A stretch of DNA of 64,000 nucleotides, taken from assembly GCA_963921255.3 (NCBI GenBank), contig CAWUEW020000001.1, forward strand, positions 930,001 to 994,000. The letters run 5' to 3'. The notes under the pieces are model-generated. The model worked only from the letters and a program-made list of their open reading frames with translations, was not told the origin of the DNA and did not search any database. The position numbers were made by a program, and so were the translations under genes. Of the stretch, positions 25,569-33,994 are shown piece after piece; the first letter of the stretch is position 1, and each line of letters begins with the position of its first letter. The DNA comes from JANSYL01 sp963921255. GTDB lineage: Bacteria > Pseudomonadota > Alphaproteobacteria > Rhodobacterales > Rhodobacteraceae.

Positions 25569-26830
25569 CAAACCCTCGTCTCGCGGATCATTTCGCGGCC
25601 CAGATGGGCCAATTGCTCGGGCCGGACTTTCCATCCCGGATCGGACTTGCCGTTTCTGGCGGTGGCGACAGCATGGCGATGCTGGCGCTTGCCCATGATT
25701 GGGCACGGGTCATGGGGATCGGCCTTGAGATCGCGACAGTCGACCACGGTTTGCGGCCCGCCAGTGCGGACGAAGCCCGCATGGTTGCAGCGGAGTGCGC
25801 AGCCCTTGGCCATCGGCACACGACGCTCCACTGGACGTGGGACGGGACCGGCAATGTGCAGGATGCGGCCCGCGCCGCCCGACTTGAATTGTTTGGTGCG
25901 TGGCGCGGCGACCTGCAGCACGTGCTTTTTGCCCATACAAAAGACGACGTCGCCGAAACCTTCTTGATGCGTCTCGCGCGCGGTTCAGGGGTCGAGGGGC
26001 TTTCGGCCATGTCCGACAAACGCCGTGTCAGCGGGTTCTGGCAAATCCGGCCGCTTCTCGGGGTCACGCGCGCCGACCTTCGGCACCACGTGGAGACGTT
26101 GAAGGTGCCCTATGCGGATGATCCTTCGAACAGCGATCCAAGGTTTGAGCGCGTGCGGGCCCGGCGGGCCTTGGCGGTGTTGGATGATCTTGGCATCACC
26201 CGGGATGATCTCGCCGGGACTGCCGAACGTATGGCCCGCGCGCGCGATGCGCTCGTGCGCCGCGCTGCAAGTGTGGCAGAAGATGTGCTGCGCCCCGAGG
26301 TTCTGCCGACCGGCCATGTGGTCTTCGACCGTGACGCCTTTGCATCCGTAGAACGCGACACTCAGATGCGGTTGCTCGCGGCGGCGCTGCAATACGTGTC
26401 GAACGCGTCCTACAGGCCTCGGGCCGCAGCCCTTGAATCAGTGCTTGATCGCGCCCTGGCGGGCGGGGGCGCGACATTGCACGGTGCCCAGGTTTTGGTT
26501 GCACATGAAAGCATTCGAATTCTGCGTGAATTCCAGGCAGTCAAGGACATCACGCTGCCGGCGACGCCTGGGATGGTGTGGGACGGAACAGCGCAGGTCG
26601 AGGCCGCAATCCAACCGGGCCTCACCATCGCGGCGCTTGGCGAAGGCGGATGGGCGCAACTGCCTGAAAAATCAATGGGAACGGTTGGATACGCTGCGGC
26701 CCTGTCGCTTCCTGCGCTGTTCGACGGTCCCGATCTGGTCGCGTGCCCCGGGCTTGGTTTGGGATCAAGCAGGTTTCTATCTGATCCACGGCCGGCAGGT
26801 TCTTTCATCGCTTTCTTGCAATTGCGTTGA
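25565..26830 (+). CDS. tilS: tRNA(Ile)-lysidine synthetase TilS
   Basis: Modifies C34 of the minor tRNA-Ile to lysidine so that it reads AUA. The 421-residue protein has the N-type ATP pyrophosphatase P-loop SGGGDS (31-36), VDHGLRPASADEA, and FAHTKDDVAETFLMRLARGSG, which are standard TilS motifs. The GTG start overlaps the cpoB stop; a GTG six bases earlier is possible. The gap to ftsH is 78 bp. The tilS-ftsH neighbourhood is widely conserved. Confidence 0.93.
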   Translation: MTNPRLADHFAAQMGQLLGPDFPSRIGLAVSGGGDSMAMLALAHDWARVMGIGLEIATVDHGLRPASADEARMVAAECAALGHRHTTLHWTWDGTGNVQDAARAARLELFGAWRGDLQHVLFAHTKDDVAETFLMRLARGSGVEGLSAMSDKRRVSGFWQIRPLLGVTRADLRHHVETLKVPYADDPSNSDPRFERVRARRALAVLDDLGITRDDLAGTAERMARARDALVRRAASVAEDVLRPEVLPTGHVVFDRDAFASVERDTQMRLLAAALQYVSNASYRPRAAALESVLDRALAGGGATLHGAQVLVAHESIRILREFQAVKDITLPATPGMVWDGTAQVEAAIQPGLTIAALGEGGWAQLPEKSMGTVGYAAALSLPALFDGPDLVACPGLGLGSSRFLSDPRPAGSFIAFLQLR

Positions 26831-26908
26831 ACTCCGCACACCAAGGCTTACCTTTGCTACAACCGCAGGCGGATTGGTCCGCCCGATGTTCCGTGAAGGA
26901 GAGTTCTT

Positions 26909-28825
26909 TTGGGCAACGCGAGAAATATCGCATTCTGGGTCATCCTGTTCTTGTTGATCCTGGCCTTGTTCAACCTGTTCTCGGGCGGCCAGAGCCAGAT
27001 GAACCAGCGTGGCGTGGCGTATTCCGACTTTATCCAGCAGGTCGAAAACGGTGCCGTGGTCTCGGCGACCCTCGATGGTGAAAACGTTCAGTTCACCACC
27101 AATGACGGGTCCTATTCGACGGTTGCGCCGGGGGATGCGAACACGACCGAGCTTCTCCTCGCCAACGATGTTCGGATCGAAGCGACGCCGCAGGAACAAT
27201 CGGGTTTCCTGAGCGTGCTCTCGCTCTGGTTGCCGGTTCTGGTCCTGATTGGCATCTGGATCTTCTTCATGAACCGGATGCAGGGCGGCGGCCGTGGGGG
27301 CGCGATGGGCTTTGGCAAGTCCAAGGCCAAGTTGCTGACCGAAAAGCATGGTCGCGTCACGTTTGACGACGTGGCGGGCATCGACGAAGCCAAGGAAGAG
27401 CTCGAAGAGATCGTCGAATTCCTCCGCAATCCGCAGAAATTCTCGCGTCTCGGTGGCAAGATCCCGAAAGGCGCCTTGCTGGTGGGCCCGCCGGGCACCG
27501 GTAAAACGCTTCTGGCGCGCGCCATCGCGGGCGAAGCTGGCGTGCCGTTCTTCACCATCTCCGGCTCCGACTTCGTCGAGATGTTCGTCGGTGTCGGCGC
27601 TTCCCGCGTTCGGGACATGTTCGAACAGGCGAAAAAGAACGCGCCTTGCATCGTGTTTATCGACGAGATCGACGCCGTTGGCCGGTCGCGTGGCGTGGGC
27701 TACGGCGGGGGCAACGACGAACGCGAACAGACCTTGAACCAGCTGCTGGTCGAGATGGACGGGTTCGAAGCGAACGAAGGCATCATTATCGTCGCGGCCA
27801 CCAACCGCCCCGACGTGCTGGACCCCGCCCTCTTGCGGCCTGGTCGCTTTGACCGCCAGGTCCAGGTGCCGAACCCGGACATCAAGGGGCGCGAGCGCAT
27901 TCTGGGTGTCCACGCCCGCAAAGTGCCGCTTGGTCCCGACGTTGACCTGCGCATCATCGCGCGCGGCACGCCGGGCTTCTCGGGCGCGGATCTGGCCAAC
28001 CTGGTCAATGAAAGTGCCCTGATGGCGGCTCGCGTGGGTCGGCGTTTCGTGACGATGGAAGACTTTGAGAACGCCAAAGACAAGGTCATGATGGGGGCCG
28101 AACGTCGCTCGATGGTCATGTCGGATGACGAAAAGAAACTGACGGCCTATCACGAGGCGGGCCATGCCATTGTCGGGTTGAACCTGCCGCAGCATGACCC
28201 GATCCACAAAGCAACGATCATTCCGCGTGGTCGTGCCCTGGGCCTTGTTCTGTCGTTGCCCGAGAAGGATCGGATTTCGGCCAGCTACACCTGGTTCTCG
28301 AGCCGCATTGCGATGGCCATGGGCGGACGCGTTGCCGAAGAGATCAAGTTCGGCAAAGAGAACGTCACATCAGGCGCTGCGCAGGACATCAAGATGGCCA
28401 GCCAGATGGCGCGTGCGATGGTGACCCAGTACGGTTTCGCGGACGAGCTTGGGATGGTCGACTACGCCAACGAGCAACAATCCTATCTGGGGAACTTCGG
28501 TGGTGGCACCAATCACTCCGAAGAGATGCAGAAAGAGATCGACGCCAAGGTGAAAGAGTTGATCGACGAAGGCTACGAAACCGCCCGTCGCATCCTGACC
28601 GAAAAGAATGACGAGTGGGAAAATCTGGCGCAGGGTTTGCTCGAGTATGAGACGCTCACCGGTGCGGAAATCACCAAGGTCATTGCGGGCGAAGCTCTGA
28701 ACCTGGATGATGATGAAGATGATGCGCCGTCGTCCGGTGGCACCCCGTCGTTGACGGCGATCCCGAAAACCAAGCCCAAATCGAAGCCAAGCGGCGACGA
28801 CGGCATGGAGCCGGAGCCAACCTAG
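26909..28825 (+). CDS. ftsH: ATP-dependent zinc metalloprotease FtsH
   Basis: Membrane-anchored AAA+ protease that degrades unassembled membrane proteins and regulators such as RpoH. The 638-residue protein has two N-terminal helices flanking a periplasmic domain, Walker A GPPGTGKT (about 193-200), Walker B FIDEIDAVG, the second region of homology, and the zinc motif HEAGH (415-419), then an acidic disordered tail (LDDDEDDAPSSGG). The start is TTG at 26909 with AAGGAGA 6 bases upstream. A strong terminator follows. Confidence 0.97.
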   Translation: MGNARNIAFWVILFLLILALFNLFSGGQSQMNQRGVAYSDFIQQVENGAVVSATLDGENVQFTTNDGSYSTVAPGDANTTELLLANDVRIEATPQEQSGFLSVLSLWLPVLVLIGIWIFFMNRMQGGGRGGAMGFGKSKAKLLTEKHGRVTFDDVAGIDEAKEELEEIVEFLRNPQKFSRLGGKIPKGALLVGPPGTGKTLLARAIAGEAGVPFFTISGSDFVEMFVGVGASRVRDMFEQAKKNAPCIVFIDEIDAVGRSRGVGYGGGNDEREQTLNQLLVEMDGFEANEGIIIVAATNRPDVLDPALLRPGRFDRQVQVPNPDIKGRERILGVHARKVPLGPDVDLRIIARGTPGFSGADLANLVNESALMAARVGRRFVTMEDFENAKDKVMMGAERRSMVMSDDEKKLTAYHEAGHAIVGLNLPQHDPIHKATIIPRGRALGLVLSLPEKDRISASYTWFSSRIAMAMGGRVAEEIKFGKENVTSGAAQDIKMASQMARAMVTQYGFADELGMVDYANEQQSYLGNFGGGTNHSEEMQKEIDAKVKELIDEGYETARRILTEKNDEWENLAQGLLEYETLTGAEITKVIAGEALNLDDDEDDAPSSGGTPSLTAIPKTKPKSKPSGDDGMEPEPT

Positions 28826-28853
28826 CCGAGCGCTACAATTGAAACTGCGACAC

Positions 28854-28879
28854 CCCCGGGCCATGCGGCCCGGGGTTTT
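28854..28879 (+). terminator. Intrinsic terminator of ftsH
   Basis: CCCCGGGCC (28854-28862) pairs perfectly with GGCCCGGGG (28867-28875) over an ATGC loop and is followed by TTTT. It closes the long ruv-tol-pal-tilS-ftsH block. Confidence 0.92.
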
Positions 28880-28947
28880 CCTTTTGGCGGGCCTTCACAA
28901 GGCACGAAGGCGCGTGACTTCGCACCCATCTTCGCTACGATCGCGCC

Positions 28948-29438
28948 ATGACGCTCGCCGACTTTGCCCCCTTGGCCGATCTGCTCGCCGCGCTTGGCGT
29001 GATGGTTTCCGTGGGGGTTCTCGCCTGGAAAACCCACCAAAGCCGCAAACAGGCGGAACTGTCGAACTGGCGGGAGCTTCTGGAGTCTCTTGTGGCGTTC
29101 AAGGGGCCGACCAACGACGCCGAATTCGCAGACTTGGTGGAGCGCGGCCACACGGATTATTGCGCGCTCAGCCCCGCCGACAAACGGCGCTTCGGGCTGT
29201 ATCTTAGCAAGGCATCCACGTGTTCGGGAATTTCGTGAAGCACAATGACAGCGTCCCGCGCAAGCTAGAGGGCCCGGACGACGCGATCACAAACTACTTC
29301 ATTGACCTCCTGACCACGCCCGGCGGCGCGGCCTGGTGGGCCGAAAACAGGCCTTTGGGCCATTTCATGCCATCGACCTTTCGGATGATCGACGCGTTTA
29401 CCGGGCGCGGACGCCGCAAGACGGACCCCAAGGGCTAG
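28948..29438 (+). pseudogene. Frameshifted membrane-anchored hypothetical protein
   Basis: Two overlapping frames together read as one protein. The first (28948 on) gives an N-terminal helix LADLLAALGVMVSVGVLAWK and a soluble part up to RRFGLYLSK. The second continues VFGNFVKHNDSVPRKLEGPDDAITNYFIDLLTTPGGAAWWAENRP to a stop at 29438. Restoring one G near 29211 would join them as ...LYLSK-GIH-VFGNF... Without it the first frame ends after SGIS at about 29236. This is either a genuine single-base deletion or a sequencing error in a short G-run. The family is unknown to me. Confidence 0.65.
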
Positions 29439-29462
29439 GCCCGCAGTCTGCCCCAGAGATGT

Positions 29463-29496
29463 CCGCCGGACCGCGCATCCCGCGCCCGTCCGGCGG
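29463..29496. terminator. Hairpin between convergent genes
   Basis: CCGCCGGAC (29463-29471) pairs perfectly with GTCCGGCGG (29488-29496). There is no strong T-run on either side. Its place between two convergent stops (29438 and 29505) suggests transcription termination or 3'-end protection. Confidence 0.5.
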
Positions 29497-29504
29497 CACC
29501 ACGT

Positions 29505-29795
29505 TCACTTGCTGTAGCGCTTCTGCGCATCGGCGACGGATTTCTCCATCGCCTTCCAAGCCGCTTCGATCCCGGACTGCATGTCCTTCCAGGCGTCCAT
29601 GTTCGCCTTCCCAAGCGCTTCGAGCTGTTTTTCCATTTCCTTGCGCTGGTCCATCATGGCGGCCAGCTGCTTTTTCATCTGCTCCTGTCCCTGCGCCCCT
29701 GCTTCCATCATCTGGTCTTGCAACTTGGTCATCTCGGCGGTCCAGGCATCCACCTGCGCCTTGGCCTGTGCAAAATAATCGGTTTTATCGGCCAT
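29505..29795 (-). CDS. Small amphipathic coiled-coil protein
   Basis: A 96-residue, highly charged helical protein: MADKTDYFAQAKAQVDAWTAEM, then a Gln/Met/Lys-rich coiled coil (MKKQLAAMMDQRKEMEKQLEAL), and a C-terminal half with repeated W-K and A-W spacing. It has no Cys and no membrane segment. The composition and regular amphipathic pattern recall phasin-like or alpha-helical scaffold proteins, but I cannot assign a family. The ATG at 29795 has a strong AAGGAGAG 5 bases upstream. The frame stays open another 236 codons upstream, but that part is a shadow of the MOSC gene. Confidence 0.75.
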   Translation of the reverse strand: MADKTDYFAQAKAQVDAWTAEMTKLQDQMMEAGAQGQEQMKKQLAAMMDQRKEMEKQLEALGKANMDAWKDMQSGIEAAWKAMEKSVADAQKRYSK

Positions 29796-29949
29796 CGATC
29801 TCTCCTTTTCCCTGTGCGTCCCATGCGCGAGCCTAGCACGGATCGATCCGGCTGTGGCGCCCCGCGCCCACGCGCCGCAGATGCGCGCGATACGGGTTGC
29901 TCGGAACCAGCGCCTGTGGGCAGACTCATCGCGAAAAGGAGCGCCCGAC

Positions 29950-30555
29950 ATGCCAGCCCTCAAACCGACGGATTTCACAGCCACGATCACATGGCTTGGC
30001 CACAACGCGGACCGGTCCGCAGCGCTGGAAACCGCGTCGGTGCCGGGGATGGACCTGACCTTTGCCGGGTATGCAGGCGAGAGCCGAGCCGGCCTGACGC
30101 GCCCGTCCGACAGCCGTGTGTTGTCCCAATACCCGCGCGGCACGGAAATTCGGAACACCCGGCAGCTTTCGATCGTCAGTGCGGAAGACCTTGCTGCCAT
30201 CGCCAAGGACATGGGTGTGGCGGGCTTGGACCCGGCTTGGGTTGGCGCTTCGATGGTTGTGGAGGGCCTTCCGGATTTCACACACATTCCGCCGTCGTCG
30301 CGCCTCCAATGCGAACGCAGCGGCACGACCCTGACGGTCGATATGGAAAACCGACCGTGCCAATTGCCGGCCCCGGTCATCGACAAAGCCCTTCCAGGGT
30401 TTGGCAAAGGGTTCAAATCGGCCGCCCGGAACCGCCGTGGGGTGACCGCCTGGGTGGAGCGTGAAGGGACGTTGTCCGTCGGCGCCATCCTGAGGCTCCA
30501 CATCCCGGACCAGCCCCCTTGGGCCTATCTCGACGAGGCGCGGGGGCGCGGGTGA
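29950..30555 (+). CDS. MOSC-domain protein
   Basis: A 201-residue protein resembling the C-terminal MOSC (molybdenum cofactor sulfurase) fold: RQLSIVSAEDLAAIAKDMGV, PAWVGASMVVEGLPDFTHIPPSSRLQ and CQLPAPVIDKALPGFGKGFKSAARNRRGVTAWVEREGTLSVGA. Such proteins bind Mo-cofactor or transfer sulfur; no molybdoenzyme gene is nearby. The ATG at 29950 has AAGGAG 7 bases upstream. It diverges from the coiled-coil gene. Confidence 0.75.
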   Translation: MPALKPTDFTATITWLGHNADRSAALETASVPGMDLTFAGYAGESRAGLTRPSDSRVLSQYPRGTEIRNTRQLSIVSAEDLAAIAKDMGVAGLDPAWVGASMVVEGLPDFTHIPPSSRLQCERSGTTLTVDMENRPCQLPAPVIDKALPGFGKGFKSAARNRRGVTAWVEREGTLSVGAILRLHIPDQPPWAYLDEARGRG

Positions 30556-30621
30556 AGGCGATTGAAATCGCCTTCGGGACGCGCGCGACGGCGCGCGTGG
30601 AAAGGCCTTTGCAAAGGCCTT
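30554..30621. repeat. Three consecutive perfect palindromes upstream of fhs
   Basis: Within 68 bp lie three separate hairpins: GAAGGCGATT GA AATCGCCTTC (30554-30575), ACGCGCGC GACG GCGCGCGT (30579-30598) and AAGGCCTTTG CAAAGGCCTT (30602-30621). The first begins on the stop codon of the MOSC gene. The cluster looks like a repetitive extragenic palindrome array or a compound terminator. Confidence 0.7.
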
Positions 30622-30779
30622 GACCCGCCCCGGGGTTTCGGAATGCGCCCGGAAGTTCCTTTCGGAAACACGTTTTGACGGCGCACGCGGTGAAAATGTC
30701 GGAATCGGTGCTTATCGCATCTGGCTTGCCCGCTATAGGCGAGTGAGCAGGACGTGCGCGAAAGGGAGCATTGGTCATC

Positions 30780-32456
30780 ATGGCGTTCAAATCCGACATC
30801 GAGATTGCCCGCGAGGCATCGAAACGGCCGATCCAAGAGATCGGCGCCAAGCTTGGCATCCCCGACGATGCGCTGCTGCCTTATGGCCACGACAAGGCGA
30901 AGGTTGGCCAGGACTTCATCAACTCGCTCGCCGATCGTCCGGACGGAAAACTGATCCTTGTCACGGCGATCAATCCGACCCCCGCTGGCGAAGGCAAAAC
31001 GACCACGACCGTTGGCTTGGGCGATGGCCTGAACGCGATCGGAAAGAAAGCGGCGATCTGCATCCGCGAAGCGTCGCTCGGCCCATGCTTTGGCATGAAG
31101 GGGGGCGCCGCTGGCGGTGGCTACGCGCAGGTTGTTCCCATGGAAGAGATGAACCTGCATTTCACCGGGGATTTTCACGCCATTACGGCCGCCCACAACC
31201 TGCTGTCGGCGATGATCGACAACCATATCTACTGGGGCAACTCGCTGGGCATCGACGAGCGTCGGGTGGCGTGGCGCCGGGTCCTCGACATGAACGACCG
31301 TGCGTTGCGCGACACTGTCACCTCGCTTGGCGGGGTTGCCAACGGGTTCCCGCGCCAAACCGGGTTCGACATCACCGTGGCCTCGGAGGTCATGGCGATC
31401 CTGTGCCTTGCGACGGGCCTCGACGATCTTCAAAAACGCCTTGGCGACATCATCGTCGCCTACACCCGCGCGCGGGAACCGATCTATGCCCGTGACATCA
31501 AGGCTGACGGCGCCATGACCGTGCTTCTGAAAGACGCGATGCAGCCGAACCTCGTCCAAACATTGGAAAACAACCCGGCCTTTGTGCATGGCGGCCCGTT
31601 CGCCAACATTGCCCATGGCTGCAACTCGGTAACGGCCACGAAAACCGCGCTGAAGCTGGCCGACTACGTCGTGACCGAAGCCGGGTTCGGGGCCGATCTG
31701 GGCGCCGAGAAGTTCATGAACATCAAGTGCCGCAAGGCCGGTCTGGCGCCCGACGCCGTGGTCATCGTGGCCACCGTGCGCGCGATGAAGATGAACGGTG
31801 GCGTGGCCAAAGCCGATCTCGGGGCCGAGAACGTGGCGGCCGTCGAAAACGGATGCGCGAACCTTGGGCGCCACATCCAGAACGTGAAAAAGTTCGGTGT
31901 TCCGGTTGTCGTTGGGATCAACCACTTTGCGGGGGATACCGATGCCGAGGTCCAGGCCGTGAAGGATTTTGTTGCGACCTTGGGCACTGAGGCTGTTCTC
32001 TGCAAACACTGGGCGGACGGCAGCAAGGGGATCGAAGACCTGGCTCACAAGGTCGTGGAGATGGCCGATAGCGGTCAGGCGCAGTTCGCGCCGCTCTACA
32101 CGGATGAGCTGAGCCTGTTTCAAAAGATCGAAACCGTGGCCAAGTCGATCTATCACGCCAGCGAAGTCATCGCGGACAAGAAGGTTCGGGATCAACTCCG
32201 CGCGTGGGAAGAGGCGGGCTATGGTCACCTGCCGGTCTGCATGGCGAAAACCCAGTATTCCTTCTCAACCGACCCGAACTTGCGCGGCGCGCCCGAAGGG
32301 CACACGTTGCCAGTGCGCGAGGTCCGTCTGTCGGCGGGCGCCGGGTTCATTGTCGTGATCTGTGGAGAGATCATGACCATGCCGGGGCTGCCGCGCGTCC
32401 CCTCGGCCGAGGCAATCATGCTCAACGACGAAGGCCAGATCGAAGGCCTGTTCTAG
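30780..32456 (+). CDS. fhs: Formate-tetrahydrofolate ligase
   Basis: Makes 10-formyl-tetrahydrofolate from formate, ATP and THF. The 558-residue protein has the P-loop-like nucleotide motif PTPAGEGKTTTT (67-78), the signature region CIREASLGPCFGMKGGAAGGGYAQVVPMEEMNLHFTGD, and ends with the expected GLPRVPSAEAIMLNDEGQIEGLF. The ATG at 30780 has GGGAG about 11 bases upstream; a TTG at 30771 is too close to it. It pairs with folD just downstream for one-carbon metabolism. Confidence 0.97.
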   Translation: MAFKSDIEIAREASKRPIQEIGAKLGIPDDALLPYGHDKAKVGQDFINSLADRPDGKLILVTAINPTPAGEGKTTTTVGLGDGLNAIGKKAAICIREASLGPCFGMKGGAAGGGYAQVVPMEEMNLHFTGDFHAITAAHNLLSAMIDNHIYWGNSLGIDERRVAWRRVLDMNDRALRDTVTSLGGVANGFPRQTGFDITVASEVMAILCLATGLDDLQKRLGDIIVAYTRAREPIYARDIKADGAMTVLLKDAMQPNLVQTLENNPAFVHGGPFANIAHGCNSVTATKTALKLADYVVTEAGFGADLGAEKFMNIKCRKAGLAPDAVVIVATVRAMKMNGGVAKADLGAENVAAVENGCANLGRHIQNVKKFGVPVVVGINHFAGDTDAEVQAVKDFVATLGTEAVLCKHWADGSKGIEDLAHKVVEMADSGQAQFAPLYTDELSLFQKIETVAKSIYHASEVIADKKVRDQLRAWEEAGYGHLPVCMAKTQYSFSTDPNLRGAPEGHTLPVREVRLSAGAGFIVVICGEIMTMPGLPRVPSAEAIMLNDEGQIEGLF

Positions 32457-32472
32457 TCGATCAGACCACCAC

Positions 32473-32495
32473 CGGGCGGCCTCAGGGGCCGCCCG
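32473..32495 (+). terminator. Hairpin between fhs and folD
   Basis: CGGGCGGCC (32473-32481) pairs perfectly with GGCCGCCCG (32487-32495) over a 5-base loop. The downstream tract ATTTGTC is only weakly T-rich, so partial termination or mRNA stabilisation between fhs and folD is more likely than a full stop. Confidence 0.6.
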
Positions 32496-32541
32496 ATTTG
32501 TCTGCGGTGCACGCCCGCAGGCCCGAAGAAAAGGAAACGAC

Positions 32542-33438
32542 ATGGCGGCAACCATCATCGACGGGAAAGCCTTCGCGGCAAAAGTACGCTCGGACGTGGC
32601 GTCCCATGTGGCGGACCTGAAGGCGCAGGGGATCACACCCGGTCTGGCGGTTGTGCTGGTCGGCGAAGATCCGGCGAGCCAGGTCTACGTCCGCAACAAG
32701 GGCAAACAGACCGTCGAAGTTGGCATGGCAAGTTTCGAGCATAAACTGGATGCGGCAACGTCCGAAGCCGACATTCTGTCTTTGGTCGTACAGCTGAACG
32801 CAGATCCCGCGGTCCATGGTATCCTGGTCCAGCTTCCGCTTCCCGATCATGTGGACGCCTCCAAAGTCATCAACACGATTGACCCGGCCAAGGACGTGGA
32901 TGGGTTCCATATCTCGAACGTGGGTCTTCTCGGGACAGGTCAGGACGCGCTTGTCCCCTGCACGCCGCTTGGGTGCCTGATGATGCTGCGTGATCATCAT
33001 GGCAGCCTGTCAGGCCTCGAGGCGGTTGTCGTGGGCCGATCCAATATCGTCGGCAAACCGATGGCACAGCTTTTGCTTGGCGACAGTTGCACGGTCACCC
33101 TTGCGCATTCGCGGACAAAAGATCTGGCTGAGACGTGTCGCCGCGCCGATATTTTGGTTGCGGCTGTTGGACGGCCCGAGATGATCCCGGGCGATTGGGT
33201 CAAGCCCGGCGCCACCGTCATCGACGTTGGCATCAACCGCGTGCCGCACCCCGAGATTGAGGGGAAATCCAAGCTGGTCGGCGATGTTCATTTTGACAGT
33301 GCCGCAGCCGTGGCAGGTGCGATCACCCCTGTTCCGGGTGGTGTCGGGCCGATGACGATCGCCTGTCTACTGGCCAACACGCTGACGGCATGCTGCCGCG
33401 CCAACGGCCGGCCCGCGCCCGAGGGGCTGACAGCCTAG
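32542..33438 (+). CDS. folD: Methylene-THF dehydrogenase / methenyl-THF cyclohydrolase FolD
   Basis: Bifunctional enzyme interconverting 5,10-methylene-THF and 10-formyl-THF. The 298-residue protein shows the substrate motif SQVYVRNKGK with catalytic Lys53, GILVQLPLP, PAKDVDGFH, the Rossmann motif VVVGRSNIVGKPMA, and the signature PVPGGVGPMTIACLL. It lies 85 bp after fhs, so the products of Fhs and FolD feed one pathway. It is convergent with the thioesterase gene. Confidence 0.97.
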   Translation: MAATIIDGKAFAAKVRSDVASHVADLKAQGITPGLAVVLVGEDPASQVYVRNKGKQTVEVGMASFEHKLDAATSEADILSLVVQLNADPAVHGILVQLPLPDHVDASKVINTIDPAKDVDGFHISNVGLLGTGQDALVPCTPLGCLMMLRDHHGSLSGLEAVVVGRSNIVGKPMAQLLLGDSCTVTLAHSRTKDLAETCRRADILVAAVGRPEMIPGDWVKPGATVIDVGINRVPHPEIEGKSKLVGDVHFDSAAAVAGAITPVPGGVGPMTIACLLANTLTACCRANGRPAPEGLTA

Positions 33439-33451
33439 GCTGGGCAGACCC

Positions 33452-33880
33452 CTAGACCGGGATCATCGTTCCCTGCAGGAGCGCAACGTCCCTTCGTGTT
33501 CCGTCATCTTTTTCGATGGCGACGGTGCAGCGTGTGATCACCAGGCGCCGACCGGGCTTTACCACCTCACCCGTCGCAATCAGGCGTTTGCCGTCTGCCG
33601 GCGCGATCAGATTGATCTTCATCTCGACCGTCAGCACCTCCGCGTCGACCGGCATGGTCGTCAGCGCAGAATAGCCCGCGGCGCTATCGCCAAGACCAAA
33701 CGTGGCCCCGGCATGTGCAAAGCCGTGTTGCTGGCCGATATGCGGCCCGATTGGGCAAGACAACACCACGCGGCCGCGCGACATCTCGTCGATGCGCGCT
33801 TCGAACGTTGTCATCAAGCTTTGGCGTTTTAGGCTGCCGCGAATTTTTTCGGCAATTGAAGGGTCTAACGCATCGCTCAT
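33452..33880 (-). CDS. PaaI-family hotdog thioesterase
   Basis: A 142-residue protein with the PaaI-type hotdog motif HGFAHAGATFGLGDSAAGYSAL, containing the HG-F-HGG-like core with catalytic Asp, followed by VLTVEMKINLIAPADGKRLIATG and a C-terminal strand pair. It probably hydrolyses acyl-CoA thioesters; the substrate is unknown. The start MSDALDPSIAEKIR is chosen by similarity to relatives; GGAGGAG lies about 12 bases upstream. An ATG at 33935-33937 would add 19 residues and also has a possible ribosome-binding site. Confidence 0.82.
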   Translation of the reverse strand: MSDALDPSIAEKIRGSLKRQSLMTTFEARIDEMSRGRVVLSCPIGPHIGQQHGFAHAGATFGLGDSAAGYSALTTMPVDAEVLTVEMKINLIAPADGKRLIATGEVVKPGRRLVITRCTVAIEKDDGTRRDVALLQGTMIPV

Positions 33881-33994
33881 GTTCAGGTCTATCTCCTCCA
33901 GTGCGTACACGGACCCTGGCACATTTTTGCTTGCCATCGAATCCCTGCGATGTGCTAGGTCTTGCCAGACCCTAAATCACACTAATCGATTGAT

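Noticed and set aside
29796..30503. N-terminal extension of the small coiled-coil protein by 236 residues
   Set aside because: The extension is antisense to the MOSC gene, while the internal ATG at 29795 has a strong ribosome-binding site and starts the charged helical protein.
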